Assembly (NCBI RefSeq): GCF_017695965.1
Contig: NZ_JAAORM010000005.1
Coordinates: 542,024-606,023, forward strand
Source of the DNA: Prochlorococcus marinus CUG1416
GTDB lineage: Bacteria; Cyanobacteriota; Cyanobacteriia; PCC-6307; Cyanobiaceae
Length of the DNA: 64,000 nt
Reading direction: 5' to 3'
Every line of letters begins with the position of its first letter. The stretch's first letter is position 1. Made by a program: the position numbers and the translations under genes. Below are positions 8,751-17,968 of the stretch, piece after piece. The notes beneath the pieces are model-generated. The model was given only the letters and a program-made list of their open reading frames with translations, did no database searches and was not told the DNA's origin.

Positions 8751-10043
8751 TTAAGTTGATAAAGAGACTAGAGAATCCTTTGAAATTAAATTTTCCTCTA
8801 ATAGCTCAGATAATAATTGAATTAGTGCAATTTTGATGTGAGCTATGTGAGAACCACCTTGAACAAAAATATTGTAAGGATCTCTTAGAGGAGCATCGGC
8901 GGAAAATTCACTTGTACTACCTTCAATAAATGTACCTCCTGCCATTAATAATTGTGAATCATAACCATCCATTGATGATGGAACAACATTAAGAAAAGAA
9001 TCTACTGGTGAAGAATTTTGAAAAGATTGACAAACTTTTTGTAACAAATCAGGATTATTCAATCTTACTGACTGAATGAGATCAGATCTATAAGTTGCTG
9101 GCTCTGGCAAAACCTTAAATCCCAAATTTTTAAAAACTGCTGCAACCATATCAGCACCTTTTAGTGATTCGTGAACAATTTGTGGTGCTAAAAACAAACC
9201 CTGCAAAATTAATCTTCCTAGTCCAAAATTTATTCCTGCAGATGAACCAATACCTGGTGAGGTTAATCTAGAACACGCCATCTCAACCAACTCTGCATCT
9301 CCTGCAACATACCCACCAGTAGGAACGATTGTCCCTCCCAAATTTTTAATCAATGATCCAGCAATTATATTTGCCCCTTTAGAAATTGGTTCACTATCTT
9401 CAACAAGCTCCCCATAACAGTTATCAACAAAACATATGCAGTTAGGATCAAGAGAGTGAATCAGACTACAAATTTTCTCTATCTCATGATTCGTAAGAGA
9501 TTTTCTCCAACTATATCCACAACTTTTTTGTATAAATACTAATTTGCATGGATTTTCTTGAAAAGAATGAACAATTTTTTCTTCAAAAGAATCAAAATTC
9601 TCACAGATATTTATTTGCTTATAGTCAATCTCAAAATCTTTAAGTGAGCCTATACCTCCTCCCCTTATTCCTATCACTTCTTCTAACGTGTCATATGGTT
9701 GTCCTGTAAGAGATAACATCACATCTCCAGGCCTAAGAATTCCAAACAAGACAGAACTTATTGCATGCGTTCCACTTACAAATTGCATCCTCACAGCTGC
9801 CTTTTCAGCAAGAAACAATCTTGCAAAAACCGCATCAATTTTTTCTCTAGATATATCACCATGACCACTACCAGAAGATTGATTGAAATGACTAGTAGAA
9901 ACTTTTTCTTCCTTAAAAATTGTCAAAATATTTTCTAATTTCTGGAAAACCTGATTGGATCTTTCTTGAAAAACTTGACTTAAACTCTCTTCTACAGAAA
10001 GAACAGCTTTTTCAGCCAGTTTTAAGTTATTGTTTCGTGTCAT
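8751..10043 (-). CDS. PLP-dependent methionine gamma-lyase-like ('aluminium resistance') family protein
   Basis: The 430-residue protein belongs to the fold-type I PLP family often annotated as aluminium resistance protein or methionine gamma-lyase-like. Visible landmarks are SSGSGHGDISREKIDAVFAR near residue 55, QFVSGTHAISSVLFGIL near 90, CFVDNCYGELVED near 205, the lysine region GSLIKNLGGTIVPTGGYVAG near 230, and RLTSPGIGSSAG near 262. The substrate is not known for most members; carbon-sulfur lyase activity on a cysteine or methionine derivative is the usual guess. Its stop is 2 bases from gcvH, so coexpression with gcvH-gcvP is likely. Whether this indicates a metabolic link or only compaction cannot be told from sequence. 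Confidence 0.85.
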   Translation of the reverse strand: MTRNNNLKLAEKAVLSVEESLSQVFQERSNQVFQKLENILTIFKEEKVSTSHFNQSSGSGHGDISREKIDAVFARLFLAEKAAVRMQFVSGTHAISSVLFGILRPGDVMLSLTGQPYDTLEEVIGIRGGGIGSLKDFEIDYKQINICENFDSFEEKIVHSFQENPCKLVFIQKSCGYSWRKSLTNHEIEKICSLIHSLDPNCICFVDNCYGELVEDSEPISKGANIIAGSLIKNLGGTIVPTGGYVAGDAELVEMACSRLTSPGIGSSAGINFGLGRLILQGLFLAPQIVHESLKGADMVAAVFKNLGFKVLPEPATYRSDLIQSVRLNNPDLLQKVCQSFQNSSPVDSFLNVVPSSMDGYDSQLLMAGGTFIEGSTSEFSADAPLRDPYNIFVQGGSHIAHIKIALIQLLSELLEENLISKDSLVSLST

Positions 10044-10061
10044 TAATTATGAAGACTCATG

Positions 10062-10760
10062 TTATTTTTCAGAAGCTAAATTTCTTAATTCTGCGAGGAA
10101 AGCATTAGGTCCTCTCCCCTGAAAATAAGAGAGTTTTTTTGAAGCCTCATATAAATCAATTAGTTCTCCATCTAATTCTTCTGCCGTATAGTCTCTAATT
10201 CCTGCTATTACCTCAGCAAAACGTTCTCTACGGGTAGATTTATTTACAGCATAGGAACTCATAACCTGAATTTTACATGATCTCCAAGCCTTATTCTGGC
10301 AAAAATGCACTGAAAGGGCATCACTTAAAGCAGAAGCCTCTTCATCTTCTATATACCAGTCAAAAGATGAAGGGAGAGATTGTAATCCTGAAAATATCTC
10401 AAATAACTCCCCAGCAGACAATGGATTACCAGAATCATTTTTCAAGGGTAATGCAGACTCTTGCAAAGATTTCCATAGCTCTGGGTAATCACTTTCTAAA
10501 CGATCCCTGATTTTTTCTATACCTTGATCAAGAATCGTATTGACTTGAGCTAAAGCAAGAAAAACTTCAGGCCCAGGCGAAGATAACTTTCCATTCCTAA
10601 GATTAGAAATTTGTGAATTATGAACTTTACCTAAATCAAGAATTTCAGAAAGTAACGGTAAAACCCTATGTGACCAACCATTTCTCTCATGCCAGAGATG
10701 TATCAAATGAGCCATAGCCCTTCGACCTCTAGATAATTTATCGCGATATCCGAGACTCAC
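10062..10760 (-). CDS. Conserved picocyanobacterial protein with HTH-like N-terminal half
   Basis: The 232-residue protein starts at ATG 10760. Residues about 25-70 include LLSEILDLGKVHNSQISNLR and NGKLSSPGPEVFLALAQVN, which look like an XRE/Cro-type helix-turn-helix with a recognition helix in NSQISNLRNG. The C-terminal half is helical, with charged stretches such as STRRERFAEVIAGIRDYTAE, and has no motif I know. It may be a DNA-binding regulator, but the HTH match is by eye. It is upstream of and collinear with the PLP-lyase/gcvH/gcvP genes (18-base gap to the next gene) and divergent from the desaturase gene across a 75-base spacer, so either could be its target. Confidence 0.72.
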   Translation of the reverse strand: MSLGYRDKLSRGRRAMAHLIHLWHERNGWSHRVLPLLSEILDLGKVHNSQISNLRNGKLSSPGPEVFLALAQVNTILDQGIEKIRDRLESDYPELWKSLQESALPLKNDSGNPLSAGELFEIFSGLQSLPSSFDWYIEDEEASALSDALSVHFCQNKAWRSCKIQVMSSYAVNKSTRRERFAEVIAGIRDYTAEELDGELIDLYEASKKLSYFQGRGPNAFLAELRNLASEK

Positions 10761-10835
10761 AGATAATTAAACTTATCAATAGTATAGTATGATAATATTA
10801 CATATCGGTAATTTTGAAAATAGTATTTCAATATC
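10761..10835. promoter_or_regulatory. Divergent promoter region between HTH-like gene and desaturase
   Basis: This 75-base spacer separates two divergent starts and must hold both promoters or at least both leaders. It is very AT-rich and contains overlapping -10-like hexamers TATAGT (10783-10788) and TATGAT (10788-10793). No clear -35 element or operator palindrome is visible. Boundaries and polarity of the promoters are inferred. Confidence 0.4.
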
Positions 10836-11774
10836 ATGAACTCAGTAATTTTCCAAGAAACAGCAAAATTAAAAAAACCTGTTCCAGCTGAAAAAGTCAT
10901 AGAACTATCAGAAAAGCTGCTGGAACCTTCAAGACATTCAAAAAAATATCCTCCCAGACTGCATAAAACTTGGGGAACAATCGTCTTCATGGTGGCAATT
11001 CATATTCTTTCTCTTATAGCGATACAACCAAAATTTTGGAGTCTCCCTGCAGTAATATCATTATTATTTTTTTACTGGGTGACTGCTTGTTTAGGAGTCA
11101 CTCTTGGATATCACAGATTGTTATCCCACAGATCCTTCATAGTTCCAAGATGGCTTGAAAGATTTTTTGCTACCTGCGGAGCAATAAGTTGCCAGCATGG
11201 GCCTATAGATTGGGTAGGTTTACATAGACATCACCACTCTTTTTCAGATACAGAAGTAGATCATCACAATAGTAAAAAAGGTTTTTGGTGGAGTCATATG
11301 GGTTGGATGTTCAAAGACGTTGAAGCACTCAAAGCTGTTCCAAAACTAAGTGCAGATTTAATTAAAGATCCATACTATAGATTTCTCAATAAATATTTTT
11401 TAATTTTACAAATTCCTATCGGACTCTCTTTGTACGCAATAGGTCAAAAATTAGGAGTCGGGGGATGGGCTTTGGTTCTTTGGGGAATTCCATTAAGACT
11501 TGTGGTGGTTTATCACATAACTTGGCTTGTTAACTCTGCAACACATTGTTGGGGGAAAGCGCCTTTTGAAAGCGGTGATTCATCCAAAAACAATGCCTGG
11601 GTTGCTGCATTAACATTTGGAGAGGGCTGGCACAATAATCATCATGCATTTCCTAACTCGGCAAAACAAGGATTATTTAGAGGTCAAATTGATCTAACTT
11701 GGGAACATATTAAGATTCTTGCAAAATTAGGTCTTGCAAAAAAAGTAAAGTTACCCTCTAGGTCTTATTATTAA
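10836..11774 (+). CDS. desC: Acyl-lipid delta-9 fatty acid desaturase
   Basis: The enzyme puts the first double bond into membrane-lipid acyl chains using ferredoxin, O2 and a di-iron centre. All three histidine boxes are present in the 312-residue protein: HRLLSH at 93-98, HRHHH at 130-134 and HNNHH at 266-270. Hydrophobic segments at about 47-63 and 68-90, and again at about 186-232, give the usual four-helix membrane topology. Length fits the DesC/Des9 type. The exact position specificity is assigned from family resemblance. The ATG at 10836 is the first in frame. rplI begins about 20 bases downstream. Cold or light control is typical for the family but not visible here. Confidence 0.9.
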   Translation: MNSVIFQETAKLKKPVPAEKVIELSEKLLEPSRHSKKYPPRLHKTWGTIVFMVAIHILSLIAIQPKFWSLPAVISLLFFYWVTACLGVTLGYHRLLSHRSFIVPRWLERFFATCGAISCQHGPIDWVGLHRHHHSFSDTEVDHHNSKKGFWWSHMGWMFKDVEALKAVPKLSADLIKDPYYRFLNKYFLILQIPIGLSLYAIGQKLGVGGWALVLWGIPLRLVVVYHITWLVNSATHCWGKAPFESGDSSKNNAWVAALTFGEGWHNNHHAFPNSAKQGLFRGQIDLTWEHIKILAKLGLAKKVKLPSRSYY

Positions 11775-11795
11775 ATAATATTGTTAAATATTTTC

Positions 11796-12251
11796 ATGGC
11801 TAAAAGAGTACAAGTCGCATTAACTGAATCAATCGTCTCGCTCGGTAAAGAAGGTGACTTAGTTGAAGTAGCACCTGGATATGCAAGAAATTTTCTATTA
11901 CCTTATGGCAAGGCGATGAATGTAACACCAGCTGTTCTTAAACAAATTGAAAGGAAAAAAGAAAAAGAAAAAATTGCTGCTGACAAATTAAAGCAAGAAG
12001 CTCTTGATTTCCAAACTGCATTAAAAACAATAGGAAGATTCACTATTAAAAAACAGGTTGGTGAAGATGGTGTACTATTTGGAACTGTAACCAATGGGGA
12101 TGTTGCTGAAGCAATACAAGAAGCAACCAAAAAAGAAATTGACAGAAGAAACATCACAGTTCCTGATATTCATAATTTGGGTTCATTTACAGCAAAACTA
12201 AAATTACATCAAGAAGTTAATGCAGAAATAAATATTGAAGTAACAAGTTAA
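11796..12251 (+). CDS. rplI: 50S ribosomal protein L9
   Basis: I chose ATG 11796, which gives [20 protein letters not shown], over a TTG five codons upstream, because L9 proteins start directly with this strand. The 151-residue protein has the N-terminal rRNA-binding domain with [19 protein letters not shown] (the L9 signature), the long connecting helix around [20 protein letters not shown] and a C-terminal domain with [17 protein letters not shown]. It is followed by dnaB after 58 bases, the rplI-dnaB order seen in many bacteria. Confidence 0.97.
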   Translation: MAKRVQVALTESIVSLGKEGDLVEVAPGYARNFLLPYGKAMNVTPAVLKQIERKKEKEKIAADKLKQEALDFQTALKTIGRFTIKKQVGEDGVLFGTVTNGDVAEAIQEATKKEIDRRNITVPDIHNLGSFTAKLKLHQEVNAEINIEVTS

Positions 12252-12309
12252 TCAATTGGTTGCATTATTTTGAAAAGTAGCCAGAGTATATATCTAAGTA
12301 ATTAAAGAT

Positions 12310-13692
12310 ATGGTTTCAGTACCTTTTCCAAATAATAACCAAAATAAAAACTTTAAAAAAGATTTTAATAGTGAAAATGCTGGGTTAGTACCTCCTCAAA
12401 ATATTCAAGCGGAAGAAGCGGTACTAGGTGGCATACTTCTTGACCCAGATGCCATCAGCAGAATTGCAGATTTAATAAAACCGGAAGCTTTTTATATAAA
12501 TGCTCATCGAGAGATTTATAAAACATCATTAATGTTGCATACCCAGGGAAAACCAACTGATTTAACTTCAATGAGTGCATGGTTAGCAGATAATGGATCA
12601 CTAGACAAAATTGGAGGTAACAACAAATTAGTGGAACTCGTGGAAAATGTATCCTCTACAGCGTCAATAGAACAAGTTGCTAATTTAATTAACGATAAAT
12701 TCATGAGAAGGCAACTTATCAGATCTGGAAATGAGGTGGTTCAACTAGGTTATGATCAGACTCAAGATACTAATGAAATTTTAGATAAAGCCGAGCAAAA
12801 AATATTTGAAATCAGTCAAGAAAAACCTTCAAAAGGCCTGACTCAAGCGGCTGAAATCCTTACAAGTACTTTCAATGAAATAGAGTCGAGATCGTTAGGA
12901 ACTTCAGTAGCTGGAATTCCAGTAAATTTTTACGACCTTGATGCTATGACTCAAGGCTTTCAAAGAAGTGATTTAATAATCGTGGCGGGAAGACCTTCAA
13001 TGGGGAAAACCTCAATGGTGCTTAACCTTGCGAAGAATGTTGCTCAATCTCAAGATTTACCTGTGTGTGTATTTAGCCTTGAAATGAGTAAAGAACAATT
13101 GACATATAGATTACTTTCTATGGAAGTAGGAATCGAAAGTGGCAGGCTAAGAACAGGTAGATTGCAACAAGATGAATGGCCGCTACTTGGAGAAGGTATA
13201 AATTCATTAGGTCAACTACCAATATTTATAGATGACAAACCTAACCTAAGTGTTTTAGAGATGAGATCTCTATGTAGAAGATTAATAGCTGAACAAAAAA
13301 AAGAACTTGGATTAATTGTAATTGATTACCTCCAATTAATGGAAGGAACAACTCCTGACAATAGAGTGCAAGAATTGTCACGGATAACAAGAGGCCTTAA
13401 AAGTATGGCTAGAGAATTAAAAGTTCCAGTTGTTGCCTTGTCTCAACTTAGTAGAGGAGTAGAGTCTAGAACAAACAAAAGACCAATGTTAAGCGATCTA
13501 AGAGAATCAGGTTCTATTGAACAAGACGCAGATTTAGTATTAATGATTTATAGAGATGAATACTATAATCCAGAGACTGAAGATAGAGGTATAACAGAGA
13601 TCATTGTCACTAAACATAGAAATGGACCCGTAGGAACTGTTAAATTATTATTTGAACCTCAATTTACGAGATTTAGGAATTTAGCTAATTAA
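12310..13692 (+). CDS. dnaB: Replicative DNA helicase DnaB
   Basis: DnaB is the hexameric 5'-3' helicase at the replication fork. The 460-residue protein has the N-terminal primase-interacting domain (PPQNIQAEEAVLGGILLDPD near residue 28) and a RecA-like C-terminal domain with Walker A GRPSMGKTS at 227-235, the FSLEMSKEQL motif near 257, the Walker B region LIVIDYLQLM near 335, SQLSRGVESR near 378 and the arginine finger region SDLRESGSIEQDADL. Length is normal. No intein interrupts the Walker A region, although cyanobacterial dnaB genes often carry one. mnmG follows after 12 bases. Confidence 0.98.
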   Translation: MVSVPFPNNNQNKNFKKDFNSENAGLVPPQNIQAEEAVLGGILLDPDAISRIADLIKPEAFYINAHREIYKTSLMLHTQGKPTDLTSMSAWLADNGSLDKIGGNNKLVELVENVSSTASIEQVANLINDKFMRRQLIRSGNEVVQLGYDQTQDTNEILDKAEQKIFEISQEKPSKGLTQAAEILTSTFNEIESRSLGTSVAGIPVNFYDLDAMTQGFQRSDLIIVAGRPSMGKTSMVLNLAKNVAQSQDLPVCVFSLEMSKEQLTYRLLSMEVGIESGRLRTGRLQQDEWPLLGEGINSLGQLPIFIDDKPNLSVLEMRSLCRRLIAEQKKELGLIVIDYLQLMEGTTPDNRVQELSRITRGLKSMARELKVPVVALSQLSRGVESRTNKRPMLSDLRESGSIEQDADLVLMIYRDEYYNPETEDRGITEIIVTKHRNGPVGTVKLLFEPQFTRFRNLAN

Positions 13693-13704
13693 ATCAAGCC
13701 TAAA

Positions 13705-15672
13705 ATGCAAGATCATCAATCACTAAATGAATCTTTTGACATAATCGTTATTGGAGGAGGACATGCAGGATGCGAAGCAGCTATAACAACAGCAAAATTA
13801 GGATTTTCAACAGCCTTATTTACAATCAATCTAGATAGGATTGCTTGGCAACCTTGCAACCCTGCAGTTGGCGGGCCAGCGAAAAGTCAATTAGTGCATG
13901 AAGTTGATGCATTAGGAGGAATTATTGGAAAATTAGCTGATGAAACAGCAATCCAAAAGAGGATATTAAATGCAAGTAGAGGCCCAGCGGTATGGGCATT
14001 AAGAGCTCAAACGGATAAAAGAGAATATTCAAAAAAAATGATCGACATACTACAAAATACAGATAATTTATCTTTGAAAGAAGCAATGATTACTGAACTT
14101 GATATTGCAAAAACTGAGGCAATTGGATTGAACTCAAAAAAAATCATACAAAAACGAATAAAGGGTGTAAAAACTTTCTTTGGTAGTTACTATTCAGCGA
14201 GATCAATTATCATTACAGCTGGTACTTTTTTAGAAGGAAGAATATGGATAGGAAATAAATCAATGTCGGCTGGTAGATCTGGTGAACAAGCTGCACAAGG
14301 CCTTACTCAAAACTTGCACGAAATTGGAATAAAAACAGAACGGTTAAAAACAGGCACCCCAGCCAGAGTTGATAAAAAAAGTATCTTTTTTGATGAATTA
14401 GATATTCAACCAAGTACAGCAGGTGATAAATATTTTTCGTTTGACCCAGATATCAAAAATAGTATGCCCCAGGTTAGTTGTCACATAACAAGAACAACTT
14501 CTAAAACACATCAACTAATTCGTGATAATTTACATTTAACTCCCATTTACGGTGGTTTTATTGATAGTAAGGGGCCAAGATATTGTCCATCTATTGAAGA
14601 TAAAATCGTTAAATTTGCGGATAAAGAATCACATCAAATTTTCCTAGAACCAGAAGGAATTAATACTCCTGAAATATATGTTCAAGGCTTTTCTACAGGA
14701 TTACCCGAAAATATTCAATTAGAACTTTTAAGAACCTTACCTGGATTAAGTAAATGTAAAATGTTGCGACCAGCTTATGCTGTCGAGTATGAATATATAC
14801 CTGCAACACAGCTCCAAACTTCACTAGAAACAAAAGAAATTGAATATTTATTTAGCGCTGGGCAAATTAATGGAACCACTGGTTATGAAGAAGCCGCTGC
14901 ACAAGGATTAGTTGCAGGAATCAATGCGACAAGAAAACTAAACAAAAGAGATCCAATAATCTTTACTAGGGAAAGCAGCTATATAGGAACAATGATTAAT
15001 GATTTAATTACTAAAGATCTCAAAGAACCATACAGAGTTCTTACTAGTAGGAGCGAATATAGGTTAACTCTAAGAGGAGATAATGCAGATAGAAGATTAA
15101 CCCCATTAGGTTATCAAATAGGGCTAATTGATGAGAAAAGATGGTCGGCTTATCAAGAAAAAATGAAGTCCCTTGAAGAAGAGAAATTAAGATTAACAAA
15201 CACCCGTTTAAAAAATACCGATGAAATAGCGAAAAAAATAGAATTAGATACAGGATCAAAAATCAAAGGCTCAGCAACTTTGAAAGAACTCTTAAAAAGA
15301 CCAAACTTTCATTATTCAGATCTAATTAAATATGATTTAACTGAACAAGATCTGGCTTCTTCAATAAAGGAAGGTGTTGAAATAGATATTAAATACGAGG
15401 GTTATCTTAAAAGACAAAAAAACAACATTGAACAAATAAATCGTCAAAGCTCTAAATCTCTGCCTCAAGAAATAAATTATGAAAAGATAGATACATTATC
15501 TTTAGAAGCTAGAGAAAATTTGAATAAGATAAAGCCAAGAAATTTTGGTGATGCTTCAAAAATTCCTGGAGTTAGCAAAGCTGATTTAACTGCATTACTT
15601 GTTTGGCTAAAGATAAAAGAGATAAAAAAAGAAAAGGCAAATATTTTTGCTGAAAAAAAGTTATCATCGTAA
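13705..15672 (+). CDS. mnmG: tRNA uridine-34 carboxymethylaminomethyl-modifying enzyme MnmG (GidA)
   Basis: With MnmE, MnmG modifies the wobble uridine of several tRNAs using FAD, NADH and methylenetetrahydrofolate or glycine as carbon source. The 655-residue protein has the FAD motif [10 protein letters not shown] at 17-26, the GidA signatures [20 protein letters not shown] near residue 52 and [20 protein letters not shown] near 446, and the [17 protein letters not shown] stretch near 390. The C-terminal helical part binds MnmE. Its TAA stop (15670-15672) is in the same reading frame as the following chorismate lyase, with no other stop in between. Confidence 0.97.
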   Translation: MQDHQSLNESFDIIVIGGGHAGCEAAITTAKLGFSTALFTINLDRIAWQPCNPAVGGPAKSQLVHEVDALGGIIGKLADETAIQKRILNASRGPAVWALRAQTDKREYSKKMIDILQNTDNLSLKEAMITELDIAKTEAIGLNSKKIIQKRIKGVKTFFGSYYSARSIIITAGTFLEGRIWIGNKSMSAGRSGEQAAQGLTQNLHEIGIKTERLKTGTPARVDKKSIFFDELDIQPSTAGDKYFSFDPDIKNSMPQVSCHITRTTSKTHQLIRDNLHLTPIYGGFIDSKGPRYCPSIEDKIVKFADKESHQIFLEPEGINTPEIYVQGFSTGLPENIQLELLRTLPGLSKCKMLRPAYAVEYEYIPATQLQTSLETKEIEYLFSAGQINGTTGYEEAAAQGLVAGINATRKLNKRDPIIFTRESSYIGTMINDLITKDLKEPYRVLTSRSEYRLTLRGDNADRRLTPLGYQIGLIDEKRWSAYQEKMKSLEEEKLRLTNTRLKNTDEIAKKIELDTGSKIKGSATLKELLKRPNFHYSDLIKYDLTEQDLASSIKEGVEIDIKYEGYLKRQKNNIEQINRQSSKSLPQEINYEKIDTLSLEARENLNKIKPRNFGDASKIPGVSKADLTALLVWLKIKEIKKEKANIFAEKKLSS

Positions 15673-15753
15673 AAGCAATCTTTCATCGCACTGAATAATA
15701 AACTTTTTAAATCCCCAAAAATATTATGGGAAGAAAAAGCATCTACTTTTTTA

Positions 15754-16296
15754 GTGAAAAATTCACTTCCAAAGATATCTGGTCCATGGAAATTAATGCT
15801 GCTTGGGGATGGAAGTCCAACTAGACACCTACAACTTTTAACTAATCAAGAAACAAAAATTAAATTAATTTCAATGCAATTAGATCCTCTCTGCAGTCAA
15901 GAGGGTCCTAAAGAATTGAATCAACTAAATGGCCCTTTAATTAGAAGACAAGTATGGATTAAAAACAATAATAAAAACTTAGCATGGGCTGAAAGTTGGT
16001 GGAATGCAGAACAAGTGAGTGAAAATTTAAAAGCCAAAGAAGAACCAATTTGGAAAAATTTGACGCAAGACAGATCAGAATTGTTTAGAGAAGTTGATCG
16101 AATTTCACTTGTGAATTCAAAATGGTTAGAAGATCAATTTTGTTTTAAAGGTCCATTCTGGTCAAGAAATTATAGGTTTTTTCGTGACAAAAAGCCCTTA
16201 ACAATTATTAGGGAAGTTTTTAATCCACATTTAGAAAGTTTACTAGGTTCCTCTGGAATCAAAGAATTTACAAATCTATACTCTTCTTCTTCTTGA
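15754..16296 (+). CDS. Chorismate lyase, cyanobacterial type
   Basis: The enzyme would remove pyruvate from chorismate to give 4-hydroxybenzoate, a possible quinone precursor. The protein has the cyanobacterial chorismate lyase pattern: ISGPWKLMLLGDGSPTRHLQ, then LISMQLDPL, RRQVWIKNN, LAWAESWW and DRSELFREVDRI. The start is uncertain. GTG 15754 gives 180 residues but has no Shine-Dalgarno sequence. The frame stays open upstream to the mnmG stop at 15670 and encodes SPKILWEEKAS, which looks like genuine N-terminal sequence of relatives, so a non-ATG start such as CTG 15691 is possible. The last 21 bases overlap the end of the opposite-strand gene. Confidence 0.85.
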   Translation: MKNSLPKISGPWKLMLLGDGSPTRHLQLLTNQETKIKLISMQLDPLCSQEGPKELNQLNGPLIRRQVWIKNNNKNLAWAESWWNAEQVSENLKAKEEPIWKNLTQDRSELFREVDRISLVNSKWLEDQFCFKGPFWSRNYRFFRDKKPLTIIREVFNPHLESLLGSSGIKEFTNLYSSSS

Positions 16297-16842
16297 TCTA
16301 GGAAGATTTCTTAATTTTGATTGACCTTGTTGGTTTAATTGGTCTCTTGATACATTATTCTCTTTTTCTGAAGCTCTTTGCCATCTTTCAACTTTGAAAT
16401 CCATTTCATCTGGCCAATCTTCGTCTTTACTTTCTTTCCTATAAGGTAATTTTTTTTGCTCAGTTGTCTGTAAATTCTTTGGTTGCCTTAAAGATATTGC
16501 TTCTAAAGGTCTTTTTGAATATGGTTTAGCAGATTCATAAGAATTTAATTCTCTAGCAAATGTCTTAATATCGCTTTTATCATCGTATAAATTGTCATCA
16601 TCATACCAATCGTCATTATCTTCATCAAAAAATAAATCCACTTTTTCAGATACCCATCTTCCTACTTTTTTCACACTTTTACTTGTTATTCCTTGAAAAT
16701 CTGAGTTCCTTCTTTTACCTGGCCTAGCCCCAGATACTCCATCAACGAATTGTCTTCCAGTTTCAAAAATTTTATCAACTTGTTTATCAACAATATTTCT
16801 ATCAAAACTATTTCTAAGATTTCTAATTCTCCTTGAATCCAT
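16276..16842 (-). CDS. Conserved cyanobacterial protein of unknown function, charged and low-complexity
   Basis: The 188-residue protein starts MDSRRIRNLRNSFDRNIVDK and continues with KIFETGRQFVDGVSGARPGK, a conserved-looking N-terminal block. Residues about 60-75 (KVGRWVSEKVDLFFDE) lead into an extremely acidic run, DEDNDDWYDDDNLYDD. The rest is rich in K, R, E and Q and ends in RSRRRRV. It is predicted to be largely disordered apart from the N-terminal helices. I know similar N-termini in picocyanobacteria, without function. It overlaps the chorismate lyase tail by 21 bases and follows the SprT-like gene on the same strand after 84 bases. Confidence 0.78.
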   Translation of the reverse strand: MDSRRIRNLRNSFDRNIVDKQVDKIFETGRQFVDGVSGARPGKRRNSDFQGITSKSVKKVGRWVSEKVDLFFDEDNDDWYDDDNLYDDKSDIKTFARELNSYESAKPYSKRPLEAISLRQPKNLQTTEQKKLPYRKESKDEDWPDEMDFKVERWQRASEKENNVSRDQLNQQGQSKLRNLPRSRRRRV

Positions 16843-16926
16843 AAATTATTATGCTTTTTCAAATATAAATTACATTAAAAAAATAAATAATTCCCAATAT
16901 AGAAACAAAAACACATCTAAATATTG

Positions 16927-17454
16927 TTAATCAAACAAAATTAAACAGTTTTTATTCCATGATCCATTAAAGAAATTTACACAACATTTTTTACAGGCAA
17001 TATTCTTGATTCTTTTCCTATAAAAGAATTTCTCGCCACAATTTTGACATTTTCCTATATATTTTAATTCTCTCCTTTCAATAGGAAATGAGTGCCTTAC
17101 AGAAATTTGAAAATTCATCTCTTTCGCATTTATTTCATTCATCTTTTCTAAGAAATTAGGACCATGGATCTCATTTTTTTGTAATATCCTATCTACCCAT
17201 GCATGAATCATTTCATGACATAAAGTACTGTTTATTTCACTAATAGATAATTTACTTAAAATAGGTTTCGATAAGATAATTTCAGAATCTACAAGACCAT
17301 TTATTCGTTTTCTTTTATAAAAACCAGCAGTAGTTTTTAATCTATTGTCACTCCATCTAACTTTTACTAAAGGCTGATTATTAACCGCTAAAGAATTTTC
17401 AAAATATTGGCTATTAAATCTATGAAATAAAGGTAAAAGAGGAATTACAGGCAT
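16927..17454 (-). CDS. SprT-like zinc metalloprotease family protein
   Basis: The 175-residue protein shows the SprT/SprT-like domain: the zinc-binding HEMIH at 80-84 in LCHEMIHAWVDRI, the following HGPNFLEKM at 97-105, and a C-terminal zinc ribbon with Cys136/Cys139 and Cys154/Cys157. Eukaryotic relatives (Spartan) cut DNA-protein crosslinks; the role of bacterial members is mostly unknown. No signal peptide or membrane helix is visible, so it should be cytoplasmic. The start ATG 17454 faces the plus-strand gene at 17540 across 85 bases. Confidence 0.87.
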   Translation of the reverse strand: MPVIPLLPLFHRFNSQYFENSLAVNNQPLVKVRWSDNRLKTTAGFYKRKRINGLVDSEIILSKPILSKLSISEINSTLCHEMIHAWVDRILQKNEIHGPNFLEKMNEINAKEMNFQISVRHSFPIERRELKYIGKCQNCGEKFFYRKRIKNIACKKCCVNFFNGSWNKNCLILFD

Positions 17455-17539
17455 TATGGATTAAAATTAGTATTATTTTGACAAAAAAAGTCATCAAAAA
17501 CGATTTATTTTCTTAAAGTAATAAAAAACCACAATCAAC

Positions 17540-17959
17540 ATGGATGCAACACTAGTTAAAGATATCGGAATTAAAGCATTATTAGTTGGCGGAGCAGTAC
17601 TAGTTTCTTTTTGGACTTTTAATGCAATCAAATTAGTTATAAGCGCAAGAGGAATTAATCCATTAGTAAGAAAGTTTTTTGATCAAATAGCTGCTGGCAG
17701 AATTGATGCAGCTTATGGTTTGACTACAAAAACTTATAAAACTCATGTTAAGCGCCAAGACTTTCTAAAATTCTTAGCTAGTTTAAACCTCAATAAATAC
17801 AGAAATTTAAAATCAGGAAGACCTAGAGTTCAAGAAGACCAAATCATAATAACGTTAAACTTAAAATCAGAAGATAAAAAAGATGAGCTCCCATTAGATT
17901 TTACTTTCGCAAAAACTGACAATGATTGGAAAATAGACAGAATAGCTAAAGTTAATTAA
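17540..17959 (+). CDS. Membrane-anchored protein with NTF2-like/DUF4864-type domain
   Basis: This 139-residue protein has one N-terminal membrane helix at about residues 12-32 (ALLVGGAVLVSFWTFNAIKL). The remainder, starting FFDQIAAGRIDAAYGLTTKT and including FLKFLASLNLNKYRNLKS, has the helix-then-beta arrangement of small NTF2-like domains (DUF4864-type) that often serve as structural or ligand-binding modules. No catalytic residues can be named. The ligase gene follows after 9 bases on the same strand. The family call is by pattern and moderate in strength. Confidence 0.75.
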   Translation: MDATLVKDIGIKALLVGGAVLVSFWTFNAIKLVISARGINPLVRKFFDQIAAGRIDAAYGLTTKTYKTHVKRQDFLKFLASLNLNKYRNLKSGRPRVQEDQIIITLNLKSEDKKDELPLDFTFAKTDNDWKIDRIAKVN

Positions 17960-17968
17960 TAATTTCTT

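Noticed and set aside
12310..13692. Intein in dnaB
   Set aside because: The helicase is continuous through Walker A and the later motifs; length is 460 residues.
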